Part shown: one piece after another, positions 22,501 to 34,122 of the stretch | Numbering within the stretch: the stretch's first letter is position 1 | Layout of the letters: each line of letters starts with the position of its first letter | Source of the DNA: Sanguinoderma infundibulare | Taxonomy: Eukaryota > Basidiomycota > Agaricomycetes > Polyporales > Polyporaceae | Reading direction: 5' to 3' | NCBI GenBank assembly: GCA_032821775.1 | Contig: JAVLRN010000013.1 | Span: forward strand, 434,001-498,000 | Length of the DNA: 64,000 bases | Position numbers and translations under genes: made by a program | Notes under the pieces: generated by a model | The model's database searches: none | What the model was told of the DNA's origin: nothing | What the model saw: only the letters and a program-made list of their open reading frames with translations

Positions 22501-25500
22501 AGGTCATTCGCACAATGGCCGAGGCGGCGACGAACGAGACGCTCACGTTCCTCGTCAAGCTGGTGCAAGAGTCGCTGGAAGATTGCAAGGACTTCTGGGA
22601 GACGATGGAGGAGCAACCTAAGTTGTGGAACCTGGTCGAGTTCAGCGGTAAGCCTGACACTGAAACTTCATCGGTGATCGTCTACTAATGCAATGTCTAT
22701 AGCCGGCGAAGAGGAAGAGAAAGCGAATGTGAGATTCCGCAAGTTGATCACGCTGCACACCCGGACCTCTTTGCTCTCCGATATCTACGCTACCGCGGGC
22801 TACGCGCACGGGCGCGCGACCCAGACGCTTCTGCAGTCTCTGCTCGTGCGCACACCTAATCCGCTTCAGGATCTTGGTTCTCTCCACCGTGCGTGTGTCT
22901 GGGAGAACATTGTCCTCAAGGCCGTCCTCTCATCACGGGGCATCGACATCGCCCAGCCGCATGACCTACTGCTCTCGAGCCTTCTCGGGTCTGCAGCTAC
23001 GGCGACTCAGTACCAGTCGTCGTCGTCGACGCCTTCTGGTGCCGCGAATGCAACGTCAACTAGCGCAGCAGCAAACGGCGCTTCCGCGTCGGCGGGCACT
23101 GCCAACGGCGCTACGCCGACCGGCGCTACGAATGGGCCTGAGCCAACTGAGCCATCGACGTCGACGAGCACGCCTCCTGTTCACGCGAAGAAGGAGCAGC
23201 AGCCGCGGGACAAGAACGCGAAGGGCCTCAAGCACCTAGTGAGCCAGATCCCGAGTGCGTTGGCGCCGTTCTTCCAATGTGAGCGATTGACTAATGATTC
23301 GGACGAGTGCGGTGCTGACATTGGATTTGCAGCTATTGTTCGGTTGTTCCAGATACGTCGGAGCAGCGACACGGCGCAGAAGCAGAAGATCAAGGAGGCT
23401 GCGGGTATAATCGGAGAGGTTCTTGTCAAGCATCTTGAACAAAAGCCGTTCAGTGAGTGCAGGCGGAGTTTACGTCCTTGTCGTGGTCATTGATCCCGCG
23501 CCCTAGGCGACAAGTTGTCTCTCTTCTCGTACTACACCTCGATGTTGAATACGACGACAGTTCTCCTGGTGGATGGTAAGTTCATACGCGTATGCACGAT
23601 AGACCATCCTGACTGTTCGTCGTTTGCAGAGCGGCCGTCACAGAAGACTCTGCAAACAATGCTTCTGGTCGCATTCGTCCGGATTGGAGGTCTCGATGCG
23701 CTTTTCAATCTCTGTCGGGAGTTCGTCAACACGATCGAAATGGTCTCCAAGGTCAACGTCGACGAGCGAACGGAGGTCACGAAACAGGAGCTCTCTCATG
23801 CGTTCAGCGGCTTGAAGGTCGCCCTGTCCCTCATCCAGCCCCTCATCTCAGCAAGGCCACTCTTCGACTCCACCCAGACCCCACTCGCGCTCACCACTGA
23901 CAAGAAGGACACAGACGCCGACTACTTCGAGCCTCATAATTTCCTGGTGCGGATGCGCACAGCCGCCTTGCCTGTTGTCCGGTCCATCTGGGAGGCGGAA
24001 TGGCTCACATCTGCGCCCATTGGAATCAGCAAGCTCGTCGTGTCCATCGTGATGGAGCTGCTCAACGCCGAGAACGAGGAGATCAAAGACGTCCAGACTT
24101 CTGCTTCGATCCTCGGTGCCGGTGGCCTCGGCATCCCCCGCATCCCCCAGATCGCTGGCCCCGACGAGAATCGCATCCGCCAGCTGACGGATATGGGTTT
24201 CCCGCGTTCTGCGGCCGAGCGCGCGCTCACGCGGACGCGCAACAATGTCAATGCTGCAACGGAGCTGCTGCTCTCGCAACCGTACCCGTTCCCGCCGGAC
24301 CCGGAGCCCGCTCCTGAGCCTGCGCCTGCTCCTGCCGCGGCCGAGGGTGAGGGCGAGGGTGAGGCGGTAGCCGCCCCGGTCGCTGCTGAAGAACAGGATG
24401 ATCAGATGCCAGCAGATGCTCCGGAGGCTGCTCCAGCAGAGGCAGGTGACGCGCCGGCTGAAGGTACTGGTGGTGAGGCTTCAGGAGATGCTTCTGCCAC
24501 CGTCGCCGAAGAGGGTCCTGAAGAGACGATGGGTGAGGCTTCGTCGACGACGTCGGGTTCGGACGCCCCTGCAGCTACTGCTCCTGAAGAGCCCCCCGCC
24601 CCTCCTGGTAAGAGCTCCGAAGAATGGGCCAAAGAACTGAACGAGGCTCGGGAGCCTCTCAAGGAAGGCATCGGGCGTCGCGTCCTTGGTCTGGTCGACG
24701 AGCACTCTACGCTGGTCTTCGACGTGCAGAAGGTGTTTGTTGGACCCTCGAGCGAGTACCGCACCCAAGCCGTTAAGGCTCTCATTGACGACATCCAAGC
24801 GTTCTCACCGTCCGCATACGACGTTCAAGAACAGCCTCTTTCTATTCGGTGCCACCTTCTTGCCTTGGTCCTTGGCGACCCCACGTCTCCCGCGGCCCAG
24901 ATGCAAGGGAAGGAGGCGGAGAACCTCATGAACGTGCTTCTGTCGCTGCTCTTGTCCAACCCCGGCGAGGGAGGCCAGCCTGTCATTCCGAAGTGGTTGT
25001 CTGCTCAGCTGCTTGTCGTCGAATCTCTCCTTGTCCTTGGAGACTCCCCTCGCTCAGTCACGCTGCCGAAGGAGAACGAGCCTATCAACAGCGAGGCGCT
25101 CCCCCAGGGGCCTCGCTATGCCGAGGCTCGCAACAGCCTCTTCGAGTTTTCCATGCGTCTCCTCGGTGTGCCTACCCTCGCTAAGGACGAGCTCATCTCG
25201 GTGCTTAGGCTGATCGTTCTCTTGACCCGGGATACAACTATGGCGGAGGCTTTCGTCAAGCGTAACGGCGTTGCTGCACTCTTCCAGTACCTGCGCGTCT
25301 CCTCGGGCACTCAAAGCGGAACCGGGGTTCAGTCTTACATCGCCATTATCGTCCGGCACGTCGTCGAGAACCAGAGCACTCTTCAGTACATCATGCGCCA
25401 AGAGATCAAACGGTTCTTCGCTCACCCTCGCACCCGTGTGGTCGATATCACTAGCTTCACGTCCGGCTGCAGCTCATCCGCTCTTCGCGATCCCGAGGCG

Positions 25501-28500
25501 TTCATCAAGGTCACAGGGGAGCTCTGCCAGCTTTCTCAGCCGTACTCGTCAATGAAGACGATCAACCTGAAGCCGGAAGCTGCGTCGAAAGCTACGAACG
25601 TTACTTCGCAGTCAGTGACTTCTAGCGGCGATAAGAGCAACGAGATGCAGGTCGACGAGCCTCCTGCACAGCAAGCGACGGGTGCTCCTGCTGAGACTAC
25701 CGAGACTCTGATTCACTACCTCATCGGCGAGCTCATGAAGACGGTGAAGACCGACATGGTCCCCGAGAACGGGCCGGTTACAGACGCTCCCAAACCGTCG
25801 TCTTCTGACACGCCTGCTCCCAGCGAAACCCGTGCAGATGCACCCGCACCTTCGTCTTCGTCGGACCCCAAGCCTTCTCAGGACCCAGTCGACTACACCT
25901 ACCCCTGCTTCATCATGCAAGTCTTGACCGAGCTGCTCTTCTCCTATGAAAGCTGCAAGCTTGCATTCCTCTCGTACACGCCCAAGAAGCGCAACCAGAC
26001 CCCTGCGAAGGAGACCAATTTGAAGCACCGCACCGCCGCCATCCAGTTCCTCCTTTCCGACCTCATGACGTTTGGCACCATCAACCCTCAGCCACCGTCG
26101 GAAGCGCGCAAGCAGATCACTCTTTGCAACTGGGCGATGTCGGTGATCGTCGCGCTTTGCGTCGACACCGTCACCAACCAAGACATCAAGGAGGTTCCCG
26201 CCGACCTCGTTTCCGTCCGCAAGTTCGTCTTGGAGGCCATCAGTCGTGCGCTCAAGGACCTCCCGTCCTCCGACACTCCGGAGGCTCGCTACAACCGCCT
26301 TCTTGCTCTCTCGGATCTGTGTCATCGCTTGCTCACTGTCCGGTTCAACGCGAGCGGCAAGAAGGCCGGTGAGGAGGCGCCGACGCACGTTGCGAAGGTC
26401 ATGCTCGAGAAGAACTTCGTGGCGACTCTCACCAACGTCCTTTCCGAGGTCGACCTCAACTACCCGAACATCCGCAATGTCGTTTCATCTGTCTTGCGTC
26501 CGTTGGAGCACCTGTAAGTTGTCTGCGGGGTGTATACTGCGTGGCGTCGTGTGCTCACGGGTTATGGTGTAGCACGAAGATCGCGATGAAGATGAGCCGC
26601 GTGTCCGACAAGAACAAGGAGCTTCTCGAGAAGCCGGAGACGTCTGAGTCCGAGGACTCTGATGAAGAAGAGGAAGAGGAAGACGGGACTGAGCATCCGG
26701 AGAACGAGGAGGCCAGTCATATCTACCGCAACTCATCCTTGGGACTGTACGTGCATAGCTCCTTATTCGCGGATGGCTTTCTCACTGATGACATTCCGTC
26801 CTAATTTTCTAGGTTCGGTGGCGTAAGTATCGATCGCACATGGGGTTACGTTCCGAGACTGATCGAATTTCCAGGAGATGGAAGACGTTCACTACGGCGA
26901 CGAAGACGACATGGACGAAGAAGGCGAGGAGGATGAGGATGATGATGTTGAAATGGACTTTGGAGACGAGACCGGCAGTGAAGACACGTCTGCCACTGAC
27001 GAAGAGGACGTCGAGGAGGATCTCGAGGAAGGGACTGGCGAGTCGGAGGAAGGATGGCAAGACGAGGACGAGGAAGACGAAGAAGATTTGGTAGAGAATG
27101 AAGGCCAGCCTGCGGACGAGGAGGCCGACGAGGAGGAGGATGACGAAGGTGAAGAGGTCATGTGGCAAGTGAGTGACGGGTGAAGTTGTTCTTTGTCGGC
27201 GATCTGACCGTTAGCCAGGATATTGCGGTTGGCGAGGGCGGAGTCGATGAAGCTGCTGACGAAGGCGACGAGGAAGAAGAAGGTGGAGGTTGGTGATTCC
27301 GTTGTTCTCCAGCACGCAGTGGTCTAACAAAAATCGACTTAGACATGCCAATGGCGCCCATGGACATGGACGATGAGGGCGACGTGATTTCGGAAGGTGA
27401 AGAGTGAGTGGCAACTTTACGCCTCCCGAAAATGTGCGGCGTGTCTTACCATTTACCTTGCAGGTTCGCTGACGAGCTTGGTATCATGGACGAAGCCCAC
27501 CACGCCCCGAACTTGCTGGACCTGGCTGCTGGCTTCGCCAACTTTGCTGCGGGCCTCGGTGCCGCTCCTGATGGCGAGCCTGTTGTCTGGACTGGTGCGG
27601 TTCGCTCGTCGCGCCGTCGCACCGGCGGTAAGATTGCGTTTATGTGTTGCAGAGATGTTCCTGCTAACCGATGCTGTCTGTGTTAGGAGACGACGACTTG
27701 GAGATCTTTGGTAGGCCACGCAACCCCCCGGTGCCGTCAGCCGAGAACGTCACTCATCCGCTGCTCTTGGATCCCGCCACCGTCGCCGCACGATCCTCAC
27801 AAACGAGAGCCTCTCGCCGTGGTCATCGCAGCCTCCTAGCGGGTATCGGCATTGACCTCCCCGCCACCCTTGATCAAGCCTTGGGAGAGGGCGCGACGCA
27901 ATTCCTTCAGCAGATGATCACGCATGGTCGCACTCTTGGCAACGAAGCCCTGCATATTAATGTGCCTGCGGGCGTCCTGGGCACTTTCCATCGAAACGGT
28001 CGCCCTGGGGCACTCTCCGCGTCCATCCGTCTTGAGCGAGCACCCCGTCCGACCGACGGCCGCTTGGAGGGGCGGACATTGGAGCCTCTTCTCACGGTTC
28101 AGCGATGGGCAGAGGAAGCCGAGATGCTTCATGGCAAGTTCGAGCAGACGAGGTTGAACAAGTTGCACAACCACGTCATTCTCGCGCTTCTCCCTTCCGC
28201 CGTCGAAGTCTTCAAGAAGGCCAAGGAGGCCGAGGAGCGTGAACAGGAGCGTCTACGCGAGGAGCAGACTCGTGCTGCGGAGGAGGCCGCCAAGAAGGAG
28301 CAGGAAGCCATTGAAGCCGCCGAGAAAGCGAAGCAGGAAGAAGAAGCGAGAGCTGCGGAAGCGGCGGCGCAGGCTGCTGCTGAGGCCGAGACCGCTGCTG
28401 TCGCCACTCAAGAGGCTGCTGCCGCTATCGATACCGACGTGGAGATGACTGACGAAACGACGACCGCCGCGGAAGCTCCAGCTCCGGAGAACGGACCAGA

Positions 28501-31500
28501 AACCGCCGAGTCTTCGGCCCGTCAGGAAGAGGCTGCTGCGCCTGTGCAAGAGAGAATCACGGTCATGATCCATGGGGAACCTGTAGACATTACAGAGACC
28601 GGCATCGACCCGACGTTCCTGGAGGCGCTCCCGGATGAGATGCGCGAGGAAGTCCTCAATCAGCACGTACGCGACCAACGTGCGGCTCAGCTCGAGCGAC
28701 CCGCCGATTCCGCGATCAGTGCGGAGTTCCTCGACGCCCTCCCTCCAGACATTCGCGCCGAGATCATCCAGCAAGAGGCAGCGGAGCGCGCCCAGCGTAC
28801 CCGAGCCGAGCAGGCAGCTCAACAAGGGGGCCCCGTCGACATCGATCCTGCTGATTTCATCGCTAGCTTGGATCCACAGCTCCGCCAAGTTGTGTTGATG
28901 GATTCCGACGACGTCTTCATCCAGAGCCTCCCATCGCACATGATCGCCGAGGCCAATATCCACAGGGAGCATGGTCGACCAGCAAGACCTCGTCACGTTG
29001 CTCCAGGTCAGGCCGCTGTCGCGGGAGTCCCGCAACAAGCCTCTCAGCCCGCTAAGGTCCCCCAGCCCCGAGACGCTATTCAGCTGCTCGACAAGTCTGC
29101 ATTGGCTGCTCTCGTTCGACTTCTGTTCTACCCGCACATCTTGAAGAAGAACCTGCTATACAAAGTGCTGGTCAATCTTTGCGAGAACGCCAAGTCTCGC
29201 ACCGACTTGTTCAACCTCTTGCTCAGCATCCTGCAGGACGGTTCTGGTGACCTGGCTTCTATCGACAAGAGCTTCGCGCAGATGTCTGTCCGCCACTCGA
29301 AGCCTGCCGCTCCTCAGACACCGAAGGCGATCGGGAAGCAGCGCGTATCTACGGACTATTTCGGCTCTCTTTCTCTGCCTCAGAACGACGTCGTTCCGGA
29401 ACTCATCGTTCAACGGTGCTTGGAGGCCCTCACCTATATCGTCAGCTCTAACGAGCTGTCCTCCTTGTTCTTCCTTACAGAGCATGAGTTGCCGGTTGGT
29501 CTGCGTCGGAGCTCGTCGAAGAAGGGTAAGGGCAAGGAGAAGCAGGCACCCCAAACTCACTACCCTATCGTTCTCCTCTTGAGCCTGCTCGATCGTCCAT
29601 CAATTCTTCGAACCCCTTCCATTGTCGAGTCCGTCGTCGGTCTCCTTGCTACGGTTACGCGACCGCTCGCTAGCTTGAAGAACAAGAAAACGGAGAATGC
29701 GGAAAGCACTGCTGCCGGTGCGTCGTCGGCTACGTCGGGACAACCACCGGCTTCGACTACCCAACCAGCAAGTCAACCCGCTCAACCCGCTGAAGGTGAG
29801 GACCGTCGCGATTCTTGATGTACTTGTCACTCACTAGACTTTGACAGGCACCGACACCTCTGCACCCGCTCCCGCATCGACCTCTGAACCCGCCGCTGCA
29901 CCGACCCCTGCACCAGCACCTCCACCCGCCTCTGCGCCTGCCTCTGCGCCTGCCCCGGCGCCAGCTGCTACGCAACCCGAAGTGCCACCGAAGCCCCCGG
30001 CCTCCGTTGAAGAAAAGGTGTTGCTCGCGAACCCTCCCCATATTCCCCATCATGTGCTCCGGTTGATCGTCAATATCTTGACCGCGGGAGAGTGCTCGGG
30101 CCGGACTTTCATGCAGAGCTTGTCCCTTATCCAGCACCTCTCCTACATCCCCGACGCCCGGGAAGTCGTCGCATCTGAATTGCGCTCACGGGCTCAGGAG
30201 TTCGGCCAGAGCCTGTATGCCGCCTTGGATGAGCTTGCTGTTGCCCTTCGAGATGCTGACGCACAACCTGATGCCTTGGCCACGACCATCGCTGCGAAGT
30301 TCTCCTCGGCTTCGTCGGACCAGGCGAAGCTGCTCAGAGTACTGAAGACCATCGACTATATGTACTCCCCGAAGACGTCCGGGAACTCCACGGAGGCGGA
30401 TATCGAGAAGGTCCAGGGTATCTATGAGAGCTTCCGCTTCTCGCCGCTGTGGAAACGTCTTGGTGACTGCTTGTCCATCATCGAGGAGAAGCCCGAGATG
30501 GAGCACATCGCCACCGTTCTGCTGCCGCTCATCGAGTCCCTCATGGTGGTTTGCAAGTACGTTGGTCCAAAAACGACATCTGGGGCGGCCGCTCGCGCTC
30601 TCCGTGCTTCCACGTCTCCACGATCTCCAACAAGTGCGCGCGAGTCGATGGAGGACCTTTTCGTGTCGTTCACGGACGCGCATCGCAAGGTGTTAAACCT
30701 CATGGTCCGGAATAACCCGTCTCTTATGAGCGGCTCCTTCTCCCTGCTCGTCCACAACCCGCGCGTCCTCGACTTCGACAACAAGCGGAATTACTTCAAC
30801 CAGCAGCTCCATCGCCGACCACCGCACCGGGAGCACCACGGCACGCTTCAGCTGAATGTTCGCCGTCAACGTGTGTTCGAGGACAGTTTCCAATACCTGC
30901 AGCGCAAGACCGGCGAGCAGATCAAGACCGGCAAGTTGAGCGTGCGCTTCTACGACGAGGAGGGTGTCGATGCTGGCGGTGTCACTCGCGAGTGGTTCCA
31001 GATCCTCGCTCGCCAGATGTTCGACCCCAACTACGCGCTCTTCCAGCCTTGCGCGGCGGACAGGCTCACGTACCAGCCAAACCGCGCGTCGTGGGTGAAC
31101 CCAGAGCACCTGTCGTTCTTCAAGTTTGTCGGGCGCGTCATCGGCAAGGCGATCTATGACGGCCGCCTGCTTGACGCGTACTTCGCGCGCAGCCTGTACA
31201 GGCAGCTTCTGGGCAAGCAAGTCGACTACAAGGACGTCGAGTGGGTTGACCCGGAGTACTATAACTCGCTGTGCTGGATCCTCGAGAACGACCCGAGTCC
31301 GCTGGACCTCACCTTCAGCGTCGAGGCAGACGAGGTGCGCACATGTCGATTGGTATCCTGTGGGAATATATACTGACCATTCGCTGCTGAATTAGTTTGG
31401 GGTCACGAAGCTTGTGGAGCTGAAGGAGGGTGGTGCCACGGTTCCGGTCACGCAAGAGAACAGGAAGGAGTTCGTGCAACTCTCGGCGAACTACCGCTTA

Positions 31501-32100
31501 TACTCGTCGATAAAGGAGCAGATCGAGTCCTTGCTTGCTGGATTCTATGAGATCATCCCGAAGGACCTCGTCGCCATCGTAAGCTCTCTTCTTCGCTCTT
31601 TCTATTGCGCTAGAGCTCACGAATGAATCGCAGTTCAACGAGCAGGAGCTGGAGTTGCTCATCTCCGGCACGCCCGACATCGACGTCGACGAGTGGAGAT
31701 CAGCGACGGAGTACAACGGCTACACGAGCTCGGACCCTGTGATCGTGTGGTTCTGGCGCGCGCTCAAGTCGTTCAACCGCGAGGAGCGGGCCAAGGTGCT
31801 CAGTTTCGCGACGGGCACGTCCCGTGTCCCGCTCGGCGGCTTCGTCGAGCTCCAGGGCGTCCAAGGCACTCAGCGGTTCTCAATACACAAGGCGTATGGC
31901 GATACCGACCGTCTCCCGCAGGCTCATACTTGTGCGTCTCTTCTCGTCGTTGATATTCCTTCGTTCCCGTCGCTGATGCGTACCCTTGCACCTCAGGCTT
32001 CAACCAGATCGACCTTCCGCAGTACTCATCATATGAAATGCTCCGGCAGCAGCTGCTGCTCGCCATCAACGAGGGAGGAGAGGGTTTCGGGTTCGCGTAA
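19579..32100 (+). CDS. TOM1: Giant HECT-type E3 ubiquitin ligase (Tom1/HUWE1 type)
   Basis: Twenty-one exons: 19,579-19,896; 20,115-21,260; 21,317-21,386; 21,438-21,617; 21,673-22,304; 22,356-22,647; 22,703-23,278; 23,333-23,452; 23,507-23,575; 23,630-26,513; 26,573-26,746; 26,813-26,822; 26,875-27,168; 27,219-27,288; 27,343-27,403; 27,464-27,627; 27,687-29,795; 29,848-31,334; 31,396-31,578; 31,634-31,931; 31,997-32,100. All phases agree, giving about 3,746 residues. Order: armadillo-like N-terminus (DUF908/DUF913, about 1-1130), UBA near 1310-1350 ([19 protein letters not shown]), a very acidic stretch about 2110-2350, DUF4414-type ubiquitin-binding repeats near 2655-2745 ([30 protein letters not shown]), HECT domain about 3395-3746. 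The catalytic Cys (about residue 3713, in HTCFNQIDLP) is encoded across intron 20. Known roles of the family are ubiquitination of excess histones and ribosomal proteins and other quality-control targets in nucleus and cytosol. Confidence 0.93.
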
Positions 32101-32868
32101 TCAAAAGTTTAGAACTTTTTTTCTCTGTCCGTCGTAATGATCGCCGTCGCAGTCAGTCTCATTAGTCGCAGATGAATCTGAATCTTTTCGTAGAATTGCA
32201 CGCAATGTACATGTACCTACTGCACTCGCACAAGTATCACATCCTTTCTTTCGTTTCTGTCAATCGGCGTAGGATGTTCGGTTCGACTGGTACTATGTAC
32301 AATCCAGGCAGCTGGTCAGTGGCGCGACGTTGCGTCATGCGCGTTGGAGGTGAGTGCAAGCTTGTCCGCAACCCACCCACCTTCAAAATGTCCCCCCTCG
32401 ACGGTATCGGGCGTCATCCTCACCAATCTACGTAGTATAAAGTGCATTTGCAGGTGTACGGTACGTCTGTGTACAAGTGGTAGGCTAGATGTCGATATCC
32501 CACATGTCCTCCGCGTGATGGTCTCTTGACGGCACATGGGAGATCTTAAGTACATGCTGCTCGTCGTTTTCTCTCATGCTCGGGGATCAAGACAGCGTGC
32601 GAGTGTCCATGACCCCACGTGAACTCCATCGAAGACTTCGAGCGCACAACAAGGCAGTAGCAGGAAAAGGACATCGGGCAGGGTACGTACCTCTCGACTT
32701 GGAAATACATCGCAATCCCATATCTGGTTCCCTCAAGCGTATAATATCTTGATCGTCTCGGCGAGCGTCTATGCGCTTCGAGTGCGCTGACGCGGAGCTC
32801 CGCATTCGAACCTCGGGATCATCTGCGCAAGCAAGAGTAAGCACCGCGTTTGACACCAAGGGGAAGGC
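32101..32868. other. Gene-free spacer
   Basis: Downstream flank of the HECT ligase and upstream region of the PaiB-like gene; no supported gene. Confidence 0.5.
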
Positions 32869-32875
32869 TATAAAT
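32869..32875 (+). promoter_or_regulatory. TATA box of the PaiB-like gene
   Basis: TATAAAT, 80-86 nt upstream of the chosen ATG at 32,955. An in-frame ATG at 32,874 overlaps this box, which argues against that earlier start. Confidence 0.65.
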
Positions 32876-32954
32876 GCGGCACGCTGCCAGCGCGGAGGAG
32901 GAACCATCCTACAGGAACCCCAAGACAGCGGATACCACACACCACACCACGATC

Positions 32955-33797
32955 ATGTACCTCCGCGCCATCCACGCCGAGCACGACATGCGCACGCTCC
33001 GGGCGTTCGTGCGCGCGAACCCGCTCGGGATCCTCACGACGGCGATCCGCTCGCGCTCGGGCGCGTTCCCGCTGCTGCAGAGCAGCCACATCCCGTGGGT
33101 GCTCGACGTCCCCGACGACGAGACGGAGCTCGGCACGCTGCGCGGGCACATGGCGCGCGCGAACCCGCAGACGAAAGCGATGATCGAGAGCCTGAGCGCG
33201 CCGGGGGCCGTCGACGGAGAGGGCGAGGGCGAGGGCGAGGGCGAGGGCGAGGGCGAGGGCGAGGGCGAGGGCGAGGGCGGGGACGAGGGCGGGCCGCGGA
33301 CGCTGGAGGAGGACGTGCTGATCCTGTTCAACGGGCCCGCGCACCACTACGTGACGCCGAAGTTCTACGTGGAGACGAAGCCGGGGACGGGCAAGGTCGT
33401 GCCGACGTGGGACTACGCGGCGGTGGAGGTCTACGGGCGCGCGCGGGTGTACTTTGACGGGCGGAGCGCGGCGACGGACGCGTTCCTGAGCAGGCAGGTC
33501 GCGGACCTGAGCGCGATGTGCGAGCGGGAGGTGATGGGGTACGAGCGGCCGTGGGCGGTCGGGGACGCGCCGCGCGGGTACGTCGAGGTGCTGAAGAGGG
33601 CGATCGTGGGGATCGAGGTGGAGGTGGGGAGCATGGCGGGGAAGTGGAAGATGAGCCAGGAGCTGCCGGAGGGGGATAGGAAGGGGGTTGTGGACGGGTT
33701 CGAGGGGTTGGGGAGCGATTCGGGGAGGGAGATGGCGAGGACGGTGAGGGAGAGGGAGGAGCTGATGGAGAAGAGGAAAGAGGAGGGCAAGGCATGA
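32955..33797 (+). CDS. PaiB-like FMN-binding-type protein with Glu-Gly repeat
   Basis: A single exon of 280 residues. It begins MYLRAIHAEHDMRTLRAFVRANPLGIL, the usual start of the PaiB family, followed by SSHIPWVLD and, after the insert, FNGPAHHYVTPKFYVET and VPTWDYAAVEVYG. PaiB proteins have the split-barrel flavin-binding fold; in Bacillus PaiB is linked to repression of sporulation and protease genes, while in fungi the role is unknown. A run of about eleven Glu-Gly pairs (from a GGCGAG microsatellite) is inserted between two parts of the fold, in a loop position, and is absent from the family in my memory. The C-terminus is a charged helix. Intronless, unlike its neighbours, which together with its mainly bacterial family could mean ancient transfer, but base use matches the region. 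Confidence 0.85.
   Translation: MYLRAIHAEHDMRTLRAFVRANPLGILTTAIRSRSGAFPLLQSSHIPWVLDVPDDETELGTLRGHMARANPQTKAMIESLSAPGAVDGEGEGEGEGEGEGEGEGEGEGGDEGGPRTLEEDVLILFNGPAHHYVTPKFYVETKPGTGKVVPTWDYAAVEVYGRARVYFDGRSAATDAFLSRQVADLSAMCEREVMGYERPWAVGDAPRGYVEVLKRAIVGIEVEVGSMAGKWKMSQELPEGDRKGVVDGFEGLGSDSGREMARTVREREELMEKRKEEGKA
33217..33279 (+). repeat. GGCGAG hexanucleotide microsatellite in coding sequence
   Basis: About ten tandem GAGGGC units without interruption, read as alternating Glu and Gly inside the PaiB-like gene. Whole hexamer changes keep frame, so length variation would be tolerated. Confidence 0.95.
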
Positions 33798-33942
33798 TAT
33801 ATGGCTGGTCTCGTGCAGAGCACTTTAAATCCTGTCAATGCACTGCAGCAGCAATTTTCGATCGCAAGTTGATTGTGTGGTAGGTCCAACTGACATTGCG
33901 CGGCAGGTGTAATCAATGATTGCGCGGCATCTAATAAATGAT

Positions 33943-34072
33943 TGCGTGACAGTAAGAAATTTATAATTGCGCTGCATTTCGAATAAACCGAAAATCCGGA
34001 GACTATAGTGCGACAGTAAGAAAACCATGATTGTGCCGCAATTTGAATAAACCGACAATCCGGACATCATAA
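33943..34072. repeat. Two tandem imperfect 65-bp repeats
   Basis: Each unit reads roughly GYGACAGTAAGAAA, then an A/T-rich part, then TTYGAATAAACCG and AATCCGGA. They lie between the convergent ends of the PaiB-like gene and the GATA-like gene, with weaker related sequence (GATTGCGCGGCA) just before. Confidence 0.7.
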
Positions 34073-34122
34073 TTGGAGTGCTTAGTCACATAACCCACAA
34101 TATCCCATATCCGTCACGGAGC

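Noticed and set aside
23279..23332. Read-through of this segment as HECT ligase coding sequence
   Set aside because: It is open in frame, but it has a GTGAGC donor and a TTTGCAG acceptor, and splicing joins the conserved FFQ-SIVRLFQ without an insert; both forms are possible, the spliced one is preferred.
26892..27161. Ser-rich minus-strand protein
   Set aside because: It is the complement of the Glu/Asp-rich part of the HECT ligase, not an independent gene.
33328..33795. Pro/Ser-rich minus-strand open frame
   Set aside because: Antisense of the PaiB-like gene with no start context or domain.
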